Shown here piece by piece: positions 1-11,720 of a stretch of DNA of 64,000 nt. Source of the stretch: Rhytidiadelphus loreus (Eukaryota; Streptophyta; Bryopsida; Hypnales; Hylocomiaceae). The DNA lies in the NCBI GenBank assembly GCA_947034895.1, contig OX344762.1, positions 6,577,501 through 6,641,500 on the forward strand, in the 5' to 3' direction. The first letter of the stretch is position 1. Each line of letters opens with the position of its first letter. The notes under the pieces are model-generated. The model was not told the origin of the DNA. It did no database searches and saw only the letters and a list, made by a program, of their open reading frames with translations. Position numbers and translations under genes: made by a program.

Positions 1-1043
1 TTCCATCAAGTGAGCAATGCTTGTATGAAGATCTTGGCCATTTTCCCCATCCAAATTCTCGAGCACATGAGCAACTTACTACGGTGGCAACATATGAACA
101 AGGATTTCTCTCTGCCATGGAAGCAAGATGTAATCCCTGTCCTAGCAGAATGCAGTCCGACGTATCACGTTCAATCTCTTCGACAGCCTCTAACAGAAGA
201 GGAAGAGAAGGAATTGAACTTTTCCCATAACCACCTTGCCAAGCTCTGCCAAACTTGTGAATCAGAAGGAATTCTTCTACTGATAGATGCTGAGTATTCT
301 CTCGTACAACCAGCGATTGACTACATTATCAATGTAATTGTCAGCGAATTCAACCAAGGTTGTCTATCTGGATGTGACATGGACTTTCCAGGTCCGGATG
401 TCATGACGTGTCCGTCTTGACGCGTTAGAACCTGTCACCAATGTTGATGGGACTGTCCACATCGCAGATGAAGTCTATTCAACTATCATTGATGTTTGGA
501 CACATTGTGCAGTGCATGTCCGTCACCTGGACGGTCATTTCATCGCATAATGGACATCCATCTCTTAGACGGATAGGCTGTCCCTGGACAGGCATTTGTC
601 TCTGCTCGTTCATCTAGTCAGTCCATACAACCTTCGCCATCCAGCCTGCCCGTCGACGAAGAACGTCCATTGAGTTTGTCCATCCATTTTTCTAGTTGTT
701 CTTCATCCTTTGTCAATGATTCTTGGCCCGAATTCTTTGTGACGGACGGCGGGGATGAATCCTCACGTTTGTCTAGACATCCAAATGTCCGGACGTGACG
801 TGACAGGAACAACCTTGAATTCAACAGAGCCCAATAACCTTTGGTTTATGCAACTTATTTGAGAAACTCCTTCTCTTGCCTCAATATAGCAATAAAAGGC
901 TCACATCACAAGAGACAATTGTATCGTGTGAAAATCGTTTGCGGAGCCTACATTTCTTGAGAGAACGCGCTAGCAGCTTTTGGAGGGGTTCCTTCTCCAA
1001 TTCATTCGAACATTGAAGCAACTCATCGGTTAAAGGAGTTACA
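1..1043 (+). pseudogene. Proline dehydrogenase pseudogene, copy A (middle part)
   Basis: This is a broken copy of the mitochondrial flavoenzyme that oxidises proline to pyrroline-5-carboxylate. Positions 10-354 read LLRWQ, LPWK, then PLTEEEEKEL, then LLIDAEYSLVQPAIDYI, in the order seen in plant proline dehydrogenases. The frame is cut by a 463 bp insertion (355-817) and resumes in the same frame at 826 with PLVYATYL, VKIVCGAYIS and GVPSPIHSNIEATHR. In-frame stops occur just before PLVY and after GAYIS, where the family has Q and R. Homology stops near 1031. The 5' part lies outside the window and the C-terminal substrate-binding part is missing. Family identity is firm; the stops plus the insertion make it a pseudogene. 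Confidence 0.85.
355..817. mobile_element. hAT-like non-autonomous element inside proline dehydrogenase
   Basis: A 463 bp non-coding insertion. Its ends are a perfect 9 bp inverted repeat, CAAGGTTGT on the left and ACAACCTTG on the right. It is flanked by an exact 8 bp direct duplication, AATTCAAC, at 347-354 and 818-825. Removing the element and one duplication copy restores the host reading frame. CA-rich ends and an 8 bp duplication are typical of the hAT superfamily; that assignment is inference from structure because no transposase is present. The interior is rich in GTCC/GGAC motifs. Confidence 0.85.
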
Positions 1044-1097
1044 ATGAAGGCTAATCTTTCCATGACGCAAAACACTTCAGATGCCATTTTACCAAGT

Positions 1098-1505
1098 AGC
1101 AATGGAGAGGCATTATATGCAAAATTGACCTCAAAGGAGCTACTTAAGGCGCTTTTGAACCTTCAATTGGGTGCATATGAGCCTGTGGTGGACTTGAGCA
1201 TCAAGATTCTCACATCCAACTCTATAAAATCTCCTTTGTTTAGGGTGGCAATTTTCCCTATTCTCAACAGAACTGCTTACTCCCATTTCTGTGCTGGTGA
1301 GAATGTTGAAGAAGCCTCAAGAACATTGGCAAGAATGTGGGAGCTAGGGGTACAAGGCATTATGACCTACGGATTTAAAGATGCAACGGATAGCAAATCC
1401 TGTGACCAAAATCTTGAGAAGTTTTTGCAAATTGTTCTTCAGACCAGTCAACTACTGCCGGAATCTATAAGATCATGCTTTGCTTGCTTGTTAGTGATTT
1501 TACCG
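1098..1505 (+). pseudogene. Proline dehydrogenase fragment, copy B (N-terminal part)
   Basis: The frame reads LTSKELLKALLNL, YEPVVDLSIKIL, then YSHFCAGENVEEASRTL, then GVQGIMTYGFKDATDS and CDQNLEKFLQ. These match the N-terminal domain of plant proline dehydrogenase, including the HFCAGE and YG-DAT segments. The match fades after LLPES; the next dozen residues may correspond weakly to the exon that begins copy A. This piece would precede copy A in an intact gene, yet lies downstream of it. That points to a tandem duplicate of which only the 5' part survives, or to a rearranged locus. It then runs into transposon-type sequence. Confidence 0.75.
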
Positions 1506-1534
1506 TAATTTCTAAATTGTGACTTCTAGGGCAT

Positions 1535-2074
1535 GTGTTGGAAGAACCGCGCCGGGCATTGAATCTCGTAGCGTCTTTCAGTAATGCAACAATGCTTTTG
1601 GAGCAATATGGTCTGCTTCTACATTCTATAGGGACGAACGAGGTGCCTTTGAGAGGAGTGAAGCCAATGACAAGGGATACATTACCTTGCCATCAATTTG
1701 GACCTAACAATAGTTGCAGTGGGATGCTCCCTGATGGTGTTTGGGTGCCTTTGAGGGTCCTTGGATTTGATCCCTGTCAATGGTGCAATTTGCAAGATTT
1801 TTTTGGCGAGGTTGAGCAAGCTTGGTGGAAGGATGACACCCAATTTTTTGGGGTACAAATTGGTGGGCATGTTGGATGGCGGCAGGTGAGAGTTGTTGAT
1901 TGCCGTTGCTTGGATTGGCATGTAAATACCTATGTTGCGATTGACCTTAGACCCGTGGCATCCATTGAATTGAGGCCATTGTCACCAACATTGGAGAATA
2001 GACAAGAGATTACCATTTTCCAAGGCTCCCCTCGTGAATCACCAAGATCTATTGATTTGGAAACACCTACATGA
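1535..2074 (+). pseudogene. Unrecognised 180-codon open frame next to the transposase relic
   Basis: An uninterrupted frame of about 180 codons rich in W, C and acidic residues (for example the segment around QAWWKDDTQFFGVQIGGHVG). It lies just upstream of the piggyBac-like transposase on the same strand, and short frame-shifted coding-looking pieces (DDANLNPETYQEF, DQKAMVEKIRVMYHD) bridge the gap. I infer it could be the N-terminal region of that element's protein. I do not recognise the domain, and it could be a separate captured fragment. Confidence 0.35.
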
Positions 2075-2257
2075 CTTGGCCAAACAATTGATCTATTAAT
2101 TTGTAGATGATGCTAATTTAAATCCAGAAACTTATCAAGAATTTTCCTATTTAGATTAAGATCAAAAAGCTATGGTCGAAAAAATTAGAGTTATGTACCA
2201 TGACTCCTAGTAGAGTCATGTTTTCCTACATCTACTTCGTAACCGCCAATCATTTCA

Positions 2258-3750
2258 GGGCCCTCTTCTAGGGCCTATTTCCCCTAGACTTCGAAACCTT
2301 GCTAAGCTAGAACGTTTCTTCAAACTTTTTTGGGACAATGATACTCTAGCAAAGCTCGTTTTAGAAATGAATCGATATGCTAGAGAGCCTTGTACAATTT
2401 TGAACGACACACGTTGGAGAGGACAAACTGCTGGTACAAATGGTGGAACAAGGTAGCGGGATACCATTACATTAGAGATGCGTGGGGTCTCTGGTGTTGT
2501 CATCCTAATGGGTTTGAAATTTACATCACAAATTTGTGACTATTGATTATAGGCAAATTCATTCTGGCAATACGGACTCATTCCAACTGTGATGACTCAA
2601 GATTGGTTTGAGAACTTCTCCTTTGCCTGCACTGCATTGATAACTCTGCACTTTGTAGGGACAAGGACGATGAGTGGTATGATAAGATTGAAAAAGTAGG
2701 TTGGATTTTAGAACATTTTGTGGAAAGGTCCCGAGCTCTCTTCAATGTGGAAAAGTTTGTAACTGTGGATGAGGTGACGATTGCTTATCGGAGACACTTT
2801 TCTCCAATCAAACAATATATGAAATCAAAACCTACAAGATATGGCATCAAGTGTTGGATGCTTGTGTCTAACCCATCGCAATACATATTTCATGTTCTTC
2901 CATATTTTGGAAAATGTGGTGGGATATCATAGGTTGGCTAAGGTGAAAAGGTGGTATACCATTATACCAATTGACTTCCGGCTTAGGACACAAAGGGCAT
3001 ACCATTGTTTGTGACAACTTCTTTACATCTCCTCAATAGTTCCATGGCTTGTTGGAGCGTGGCATATATGCAACAAGGACCGTGAAGGAATAACGAGTTG
3101 GATTTCCCATGGTGCTTACAAGAATGTCAAAGGGTGCTCATCCAAAAACAATCCTTTTCTGGCAAATGCACTCCAGTAGAAAAATGGTTGCCACAACATG
3201 GTAGGATTCAAAACTAGTGTTGTTTCTCAGTACAAGCACCGATCGTGTTGAACCTGCAACTGCACTGCGGTGGAACCAGAGGGTGCAGGAAGAGGTGAAC
3301 TCAACACCACATCAAGTAGATTATCAAAAGTAAATGCGAGGTGTTGATCTAATCAATCAAATGCGGAGGGACTATACAGTGCAATTCTACTCTAAGAAGT
3401 GGTGGCATAAATTTTTTTTTTAGCATTGATTTGTCCCTCCAAAATGCTTGGATATTGTATCGTCATAACCGACAAGGTTTTCCTAGAGAGCTTGGTTGCA
3501 GGAGTGAATTCTATCTAGATGTGGCTAAGGCTTTGGTTGCACCACTAGTATTAGCACTGAAGACATACACTATCCACAATAGATGCCCACATGCACTACA
3601 TGCGAGTACGCGATATCATGTAGGACTACATCAACGTTGTCAATGCTACAAGCTAAACAATCTTGGATGTGCGTGGCGTGCAAATCGATGTTCATGTGTG
3701 CTAAGCCTTGCTTCAGTAAGATTCATGGGTCAAAGATATAGGCTCTTTGG
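2258..3750 (+). pseudogene. piggyBac-like transposase, degenerate
   Basis: A cut-and-paste transposase relic spread over several frames. In order: an N-terminal segment with FFKLFWDNDTLAKLVLEMNRYA (about 2285-2365); a central block with VTVDEVTIAYRRHFSPIKQY and MKSKPTRYGIKCWML (2760-2870); VCDNFFTSP (3007-3033); MRGVDLINQ (3334-3360) followed by a KKWWHKFFF segment and NAWILYRHN; and a cysteine-rich end with WMCVACKSMFMC, KPCF and H (about 3667-3740). The three aspartates (VDE, CDN, GVD) match the catalytic DDD triad of the piggyBac family, and the tail matches its cysteine-rich domain. Several frameshifts and stops (for example after FFTSPQ) make it inactive. Element ends were not identified. 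Confidence 0.85.
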
Positions 3751-3754
3751 CTAA

Positions 3755-4560
3755 GCACTTGAATTAATTCCATATGTGCATTTTGTAGCATTCTTGTTGG
3801 TGATTGATACCATGTGGTCACCTAGCTCTATCAATCGGAGTGGAGGTCGTCGACGTTGTAGATCCTTGGCTGGAGCCGGCACCATGCAGCTGCAACAATT
3901 GGACTTCATCACAGAGTAGGTCGAGAGAGAAGTCAGACATCAACGAAGGTGGTTGCCACATCTACACAATAATTTTGGTATTGTCATGTTTTCTTTGCAT
4001 AAAGCGGATCACAGTAGGAAGGGTGTGAGATTCCCATGGAACATATGCAAAGGCTTCAAGCTATAGACAGTGACAATCTGATGCCAAACTTGAATTTAAT
4101 TTATTTTTCCCTTCCCGCGTGTATTCCCAAATTTGATCATTGAATCTTCTTTCACCATGTATTGTGAACTTGCAACCACGTCTATTAGTCTCTACATGCA
4201 TTATTTCTTCAAGAGAATGGAACTCCATACTTACAAGACAAGAAGAGCCACAATCTTACCAATTGCCCAATGTCTGCTTTAAGTGACAATATTGATGACC
4301 TCCATTCACTTGTTGCCCGAAAAACCAACTGTAGGTCAACCGGTCACTGCAAGCAACGGTTGCTTCATTCAATCTCAAATTGTGCATAGATGGTGCACAT
4401 TTTTTATCTGGAAAATTTGTGGTGTCTTTGTATTGTTCAGTCATACCCAGTGATCCCAGAATGGAGTCAAGGTAATTAGCCAAATGTTCATTTTTGTAAA
4501 TTTACACTAAGGGCATGAAGAAATTAAGTATCAACTGAGCAAAATTTAGCTCGCTATTCT
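3755..4560. other. Intergenic remnant, no gene recognised
   Basis: Downstream of the transposase relic. Short open frames occur on both strands (for example minus 4483-4256, 75 codons), but none resembles a known family. This may include the 3' flank of the transposon. Confidence 0.3.
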
Positions 4561-4580
4561 GTTCTCCGAAACGCCTTCAT

Positions 4581-4663
4581 AGGTTCAGTGGTGAGGGGTT
4601 AAGGTATAAAACGAGCTAAAAATGGTGGTGCATTCCCACCTAAGTCCTTTAACCACCGAACCT
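4581..4663. repeat. Short imperfect inverted repeat
   Basis: AGGTTCAGTGGTGA at 4581 pairs with the complement of the segment ending in CCACCGAACCT at about 4663, leaving a loop near 4607-4638. The left arm includes GGGGTTAA and the right arm TTTAACC. It may be a decayed TTAA-type element end pair; that is inference. Confidence 0.4.
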
Positions 4664-4699
4664 GGATGACAACCACGGTGGCCTAGACTTAAAAGTGTT

Positions 4700-5808
4700 G
4701 TTACAGCCAAAAATCATTTTTTTCTGTTGGCCCACTACTACAAAAGTATTGTGTAATTAAAACTGGGCTATCTTCTGAATATGAAAATTTCAACATCTAA
4801 GTACCACTCTTACGAAATGGAGCTCTGGATGGACCATTACATAAGAACAATGCCAGCTAAACACACAAAATTAGCAAGACCAACGTTGAAAATAAAAAAT
4901 ATTGAAATTATTGGACACTTGGTTCAAACTTTCGAGAAACTTTGATATAAATACTGATTAATTTCAATAGTTGACAAAATCCCTCTCAAAGAATAGGAAG
5001 TCACTATTGGTGTGAGTGTAAGAATTTGTGTAGGCAATTTCTTTATACAAGTGGGGTGATGGGGTGATAGAAGGTAGAACAATCCCCGTAGGATATGTTA
5101 ATTTGGATAAGTAGGAATTCAACCGCTCATAGTTAAGTGCACAAATAGGAATTGTGGTGAAAGTAGAATTTCAGACCTCATTTTGGCATTGTAGAATAAC
5201 TTTTTTCAGAAAACTTTGAACTAATAAAAGGTAGAAAAGAAAACCAAATTTCATCTACAAAAATCTGTTTGAAATTTGGATTCTCCAATCAAAAGTTATG
5301 AACAAAATTCAGAGAGGATGTTTTGAAAATGTCAAAAAAAATGCCCCTCCCAACCCTATCTAAATTATGTTCTTGACTTTTTATTAGAGGCTCCAAATCA
5401 CAAACGGATTTTTGGAGATGAAACTTAGATTGGTTTACCAATTTTTTTTAGTTCAAAGTTTTAAAAAAAAAGTTCTTCTACTATGCATAAATGAGGTATG
5501 AAGTTCTACATTAAACACAATTCTTGCATTTTCACAATTAGTAATCAAGCTCTCATCTTCAAATTATCCCATACCCTTTGAATATTCATGATGGACAATG
5601 AATTTCATTGTAAAAATGATCTCTCCAGCCACTATTTAGTGGACATTGGATTACATTGAATTGTAATGAATTCCTATCCAATATTTGGATTTTCTTTACA
5701 ATTACTTGTCCTTGGATTTGGCATTGTGGCTTGTTAATTTTCAAAATTATTCAAAGTTTGAAGCTTTGATTATTTTTTGTCAAAAATTACCTCTAGCTAC
5801 GGTAATTG
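4700..5808. other. AT-rich intergenic DNA
   Basis: No gene, RNA gene or well-defined repeat seen. Short homopolymer runs and scattered stops in all frames. Confidence 0.5.
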
Positions 5809-5956
5809 GATGTGCCAGGGACTTGATGTCCCTTGATGTGCCAGGGACTTGATGTAGTTTGACTTCTAATGAATGCTTTTGCTATTTCTAAAGCCCATGA
5901 TTCACACGGTAATGGAAAGGAATGATTTCCAAGGTCACTCCTTTGTCCTTTAAGGG
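5809..5956 (+). mobile_element. Right part of a TTAA-flanked element (family F1) behind a 26 bp duplication
   Basis: Positions 5852-5956 match the right half of the repeat at 39.8-40.0 kb almost base for base, including the segments TAGTTTGACTTC, GCTATTTCTAAAGCCCATG and CACACGGTAATG, and end in CTTTAAGGG directly followed by TTAA (5957-5960). The left half is absent. In its place a 26 bp unit starting GATGTGCCAGGGACTTGATG occurs at 5809-5834 and again, incompletely, at 5835-5855. Confidence 0.65.
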
Positions 5957-8900
5957 TTAAGTCTTTGCAAGTTGAAGGAGCTTTATCAAATTTATATTTG
6001 AATCTTCCTTGCATAGATGGGGGTTGGATTAGTTGATTGTGATAATAGGGGCTCATTTGAACGGCTATAGGGCTGGTTTTGCATGGTTTTAGACTTTGGA
6101 CCACGGCTATAGGTCTAGCTGCCCAATAACAGGACCATAGACCACGGTTTTGGTCATTTCATTCCATAGTTGTAGGTCCCTGTTACACGCCTATAGGGCT
6201 GAATTTGAGTGATTTTAGGATAATTGCTTGTGTGGTTTTGGATATTACTTTTGCATGATTTTAGGCTTTCTTTTGGTGCATAGATTTAGATTTATCTTTT
6301 GAGTAAACATAAGAATTGGTCCCACATTTTGTTGCATGTAGGAACTAACTTGTGGAACTTGGAAAATTTGACCCAAAAGCAAAAATTAAAAATAAAAATA
6401 AAAATAGATCTTAGGTATAAATTCTTACCTGCATACTTTTGGTATACGGAAAAAAATTGACATAGAATACGGAATCGCTAGGCATTTTTGCATCAAACGT
6501 GATAGATATAGATTGATTGGTCTATTTGATCAACACATAAAAAACATATAATTAATGAATTATGTGTACTATTTAAAAGTATTATCTTGTAAATGATTAG
6601 GTGATAGAAGCATTCATTGCATATGAAAATTTGACCAAACTTGAAACATTGACCAGAATATTTGACCACTTTGTAGACCATTAGGCAAGATTGGAACTTC
6701 ATACATTGTATCTCATACATAAATGGACTGACAACAAAACTCACAATCCTGGAAATAAGAGTGTTAGAAAGTTATAAGTTGAAAATAAATAAACACATTT
6801 GATTATATAACACAATTATATTTGAAAAGTGACATTAGCCACATAAATGATAGATTGCATAAACCTTTCAATTCCTATAAGAACCCCTATACTATTGTTT
6901 TCCTTGGTTTTGTGAGAAAAGGCAAAATCAATATTACAACTATGTACAAAAAAAAATTCTTGAAAAATTATAAAAATTGCATTCAAAAATGAATCTTATA
7001 AGTTATTTTTTCAAAAAGATGCTCAAATTGCTTGAAAAACAAGATTGTCCATAACTTTCTTATAACAAATCCAAATGGATTAATGGAATGAACTTTAAAG
7101 ATTTCAATGTAGAAAAAAATCTATAAAATTTAAATTGTCTTCTTGTTGCCCCTTCTCCCTTCTTTTTATCTTATTTGGGCATAATGTTTGTTTCCAAGCA
7201 CCAATTGAAAAAAATTATATTGCCACAAAGCTAATCAATTTTTCTATCTTTAAAAAAAGTTCCAAAAAATCAGGACAAAAATAGAGACCATAGTCCATAG
7301 ATACTTGCCTAAAATTCCATTTGTCCCTTCAAGGGACAATTGTTTTTTAGGGGTTAATTTAGTCTTTTAATATCAGGCATTTTTAATTTTGATATTTTAA
7401 ACTAATACCTATATGGATAGTAGTGATTACCGTGATTGTTTTTTTTCAATCTTAGGAGAAAGAATGAAATTACTATGATTTCTAAAGTTGATATAAAGAA
7501 AAAAATAATTATATTAAATACAAATATACTAGAATAACTTGAAATTTAGGGTTAAAGAAAGATAAGTATAAGAAACAAATTGCCAATACTTAACTTCAAA
7601 AAATATCTTCAAATTCAAATATTTCAATTGAGAAACTAAAATATATTGAATAGAATGGATTTCAATAATTACATATAGGGTCTTTGATGGTTAGTGAAGT
7701 TTGGGTCTCGTATAGCTTGATGGATATTTTTTTTCAAGATTAACCTTTACAAACCATTCCATGTTCTCATTTGGTCAGACTTCATTAGTTTTCTATATTA
7801 AAACACACCTTTCAAAAATTTGATATTTTCTTTGTGCACAAATTTATACCCGAAAATCTGAATTAATATTTTTTCATAGTTAAGAATGTACCCTACGTGT
7901 AGGAAATTTTGGTAAATAATTAGGGAAAATTTGGAACATGTCTAAAATATTAAAAATTGTACATCTATTTCTGAAAATCTGAATTTTTTTTGTTGGTGCC
8001 AATTTTGAATATCCAAAATATTCTTGAATTTTTTTAGAAAAAAAAAATTGCATATAAATAGAAAAAATCAATCCAGAATTAGGAGTGTCTAAAAAATAGG
8101 AGGAGCAAAGTGCCAAAAGTCAAGAAAATCAAAACAAGTTGTCAAACTATCTAAATTCTAAAATTAAATTATTTTGGCACCAAGGTGTTGAATCTAACCT
8201 AATCATATTGTCATATCAAAAAGTAACAATCCCAATGGGATTATCATTTTTATTATAGTATAGTAGTAAAGGTCGTCCACAAAATTGAATAGAAAATCTA
8301 ACCAATAAAATGTAAATTGTAAAGCCAATCTCTAGCTAATTGTCAAACTCACCAAGTCTAAAGCTAATACAAAGTACATCAAAACAAAGACAAATGTTGT
8401 AAGGAAATTTCTTATTTCAAAAGATAGCTTAAGTACAAAAATTACAAAGAAGACAAGTAATCACTACAAGCTCCAAGAAAAAATAAAAGACAACTTGATT
8501 CCAAAAGAAAACCAAGAAAGTGAGATAGAGACAAAATGAATTGTTGGCCTTCATCAATCGTATTAGGAACATTTTTTCAATCGCAATCTACATAATGAAC
8601 TCGTTGATAATCAATTTATTCTAAACCTATTTGAATGTCATAATCATGTTCTAGCAATCTTGTCCATATTTAGAAGCTTTAACAAATTTCCAGACTTGAT
8701 TGACATTTGGTTTGATTCCTCACAAACCTGATGATTAATATACTTTTGTAATCCAATTTTTTTTTAAATTGATCCGGTTTCTTGAATGTTCTAACTTGGT
8801 CAACTTAATCAATGATATCTTCACATTTTTTAATTTTTTTTTTTTGCCATTGTGGCAATTTATCTTTGTCAATTAGATTGGAAAAAAAGTAGGAAGAAGA

Positions 8901-9717
8901 ACCTTTTAATAGGTTTCAACTCAATTTGTCACTCAAAAAGGTATTGAATCAACTTCATTTGCATCTTTTCTTTGCAATTTCTTTAAATTTCATGAACTTT
9001 GTTTTGCTTATGATTTAGAGTCTTGGATTTACTTGGCTTAGAAAAAATTAGTTTTATTATCCATTCAATTGAAGAAATTAGCTAGCTTTGGTTTCATTGA
9101 AACTTGAAACTTTTATTTTTTTACTTCATTTTTATATGTGTTATCATAAACCCTTTCTTTACTAATCAACTATAATCACTCATGAATTTACCAAAAATTA
9201 AGACTCTTATTAATTTGACTCTTGAACTTCTACTAATAAAATTAATTCAATTAGACGTTAGTTACAACCTTGATTTGATTCTAGTTAATTTTCTTCTATC
9301 TATTAGACCAAAGATTTATTTATCAATTAGTCTCTTTATAATCTTGCATTTTTTTAACTAGTTAGATTCTATCACTTGACTAGCTCACATTGATATTCTC
9401 TTAATTATTTATCATATTATTTCAATTTTTATTTTCATTTATTATTTATTTACTTATTTATGTATCTATAAATTCTTATATTTTCTTATTGATATCTTCA
9501 TTTTTATTTTATTTCAAATAAATATTTAGTTGTTGAATAGTAGTATAAATAATTATTCATCCTAATTACATCCCAATTAAAGCAATGGTGTAGTGTATCG
9601 AGGGTTTACATTCTTTATTGAATCTTATACATTTTAACCAATATTTTTATCAAATATCTTTTATTTTCTATTAAAAAAACAATAATATTATATAAAATTT
9701 GATGTATTCTTGGTTTA
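5957..9717. other. AT-rich repeat-like intergenic DNA
   Basis: No gene recognised. Around 6055-6200 a motif resembling CGGCTATAGGGCT recurs three or four times. At 7346-7357 the sequence TTTTTTAGGGG is followed by TTAA, resembling the right end of the TTAA elements at 51-52 kb, but I could not find its left end. The rest is low-complexity A/T runs with short open frames that have no recognisable content. Confidence 0.4.
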
Positions 9718-10260
9718 TTATGCAATTGAAGGCAACTTGCTTGATGTAGTAAACAACTTACTCTTGAGTGACAAAATCTTAACATTCATGTAATTGTCTA
9801 ATATTGTAGAAAGAGGCCTATTGTCTTCTATTAGTGATGCAACTTTTGACATTAAATTTTCATTCTTTATAGTAAAAGTCCCTCTTTCTTGGATTAATGC
9901 AATAATTTGTTTCTCAAGAATGGTTTGTTCTTTAAATTGCACTTATACTTTTGCTTCAAGCATCTGAATCTTTTATTTTCATATTGTGTTAGAGACAACA
10001 ATTTTCTCCTTGTCTCTTGAAACACTAGTGAAGTCCTTCAAAACATTAGACAACTCATTTTTGATTGTATCAACCTCAACTTTGTGTTCTTTGTCCTTTG
10101 TAGATATAATGCTCTTGAAGCATGTAACTATAGATGAAAGACCCTCACGCTCTTATTTAATAGCCTCCATCAAAGCATGTAAAGAATCATTTTCTTTTGA
10201 CAACTTGGCTTGTTGTTCATCATATGCATCAACCTTGACTCCAAACTCATGAACTTGCAT
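9718..10260 (-). pseudogene. Coiled-coil-type protein pseudogene
   Basis: Read on the minus strand from 10260, one single frame runs to 9718 with only about four stop codons in 180 codons and no frameshift. It is rich in K, E, Q, L, S and N with heptad-like spacing, for example KLSKENDSLHALMEAIK, KVEVDTIKNELSNVLKDF and KEQTILEKQIIALIQERG. This looks like a decayed gene for a long helical protein, possibly a structural protein of a retroelement. The family is not recognised. The flanking sequence is repeat-like. Confidence 0.45.
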
Positions 10261-10519
10261 TAGGAAGAAGTTGAACCTTCAATTCTAAGGGGTTGTGAGT
10301 TTTTTACTATTAGTTAACTAAATTTGAAAAAGAACTATAGAAAAAAGTTAGTCCATGTTGGCATTAGTGCCACCACCTAGGCAAAGGTAATTCCAACTTT
10401 GCAGTTCCAAATGTCTATTTGCAATTTGGGACTTGAGTGGTTCTCTTGTGTTTCAGCAACTCCTACAAATTTAGTATCCTTTTTTGCAATAGTCATGGGA
10501 GATCAACCTAGAATCTCTA

Positions 10520-10700
10520 CCCAAAAATAAACTTCGAAGTCATATTTTGAACTCAATTTTCAATATTTTGAGGGAAAAAAATACAAGATGTAGTTTTTCA
10601 TTTTATTAAAGAGTACAACTTCACAACCATTGGGATTGGAATTTTGCAATTCTATAACTAAATTCTTAAAAATTTAGTATTTTTAATCATATTTTACATC
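10520..10700 (+). repeat. Diverged copy of the interior of the 51.2-52.2 kb element
   Basis: The run from the AAAATAAACTT segment through CTCAATTTTCAATATTTT and the ATGTAG segment to AATTTAGTATTTT lines up, in the same order, with 51595-51750 inside the TTAA-flanked element E3. Similarity by eye is around three quarters. No TTAA ends were located here. Confidence 0.45.
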
Positions 10701-11534
10701 ATTCTATAATTATTATTAAAAAAATTCAAACATCAATGCAAAATATTTATTGTTGAATTTTTTTTATCTATGTATTCCCACCTTATTTCTTCTACATATT
10801 ACAAAGAGATGCAAGTTGTAGGATGAATCCATTTTTGGGTAAGAAGCTTTTGGATGATGAAATCTATCCATTTGGCAAGAAGAGTTGAAAACTACTTTAA
10901 TAAAAAAATTCAAGCATCATGATCTTGCAATTGGTAAAGATTCTCACTCTACAATTTGAAGAGGGTATACTCTTACAGGTTAACTAAAGGATCCTACACT
11001 TGGATTTGTTAATGAATAAAGGTAGATGAAGATTCTAGTTGCTTTGGCTATAAGTATTTTGAAGCTAAATTTTGGCCCTAGAAACACCATGGTTAGTCCT
11101 TTACAGGCCCAAATGGTAGAGACAAAGTTATAATACGGAAAACATGCAAGTAATTGGATACCATGGTTCAGTAAGTGGTCGAGTTGGCCACTAGCCATTA
11201 TACACTGTATATATGTAAGGCCATCCCTCCTCGCATACGGTATGTATCTTCTACGACATTTCTGGGAACCTTAAAATTAGGTTTTCAAATCAAGGCAACC
11301 AAAGCAATGGAGCTTCTTGCAAACTAAAGAAACCCCCTTCCCTTCAACGAGGAGTGCAAAGTTGCCAAAATCATCTTTGAATGGAAGTTAGATGCAAATT
11401 TAAGGTTCCACATACATACCGCATCATTGAAAATATTTTTGAGATTCATACGATGATTCTCAAAAATCTAGAGAGGAGGCTATCACAACTACTATAGAAT
11501 TCATTTGTACACATCAACATTCTTTGAATGCCAA

Positions 11535-11720
11535 TCTTAGTGCATGTACCCACTTTCTTTCACTAGTGACCCAATTATTCATGTTGATGTTAAAATTAGC
11601 AATCTTCAACGTATAGACCAATGCCAAAGATCTAGTGCACTCTTTGCTACAAGTAGAAGAATTACTGAAATTGTAGAAAAAGAAACAAGTAGTTGTTGCA
11701 TTGAAGGGTGCATGCTTCAA
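11535..11720. repeat. Dispersed repeat, copy 1 of 2
   Basis: The stretch with TTAAAATTAGCAATCTTCAA, GACCAATGCC and CTACAAGTAGAAGAATTACT recurs at 12548-12690 with the same order and spacing. Overlapping open frames on both strands are conserved to a similar degree, so the coding strand, if any, cannot be chosen. Possibly a fragment of a retroelement; not recognised. Confidence 0.5.
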
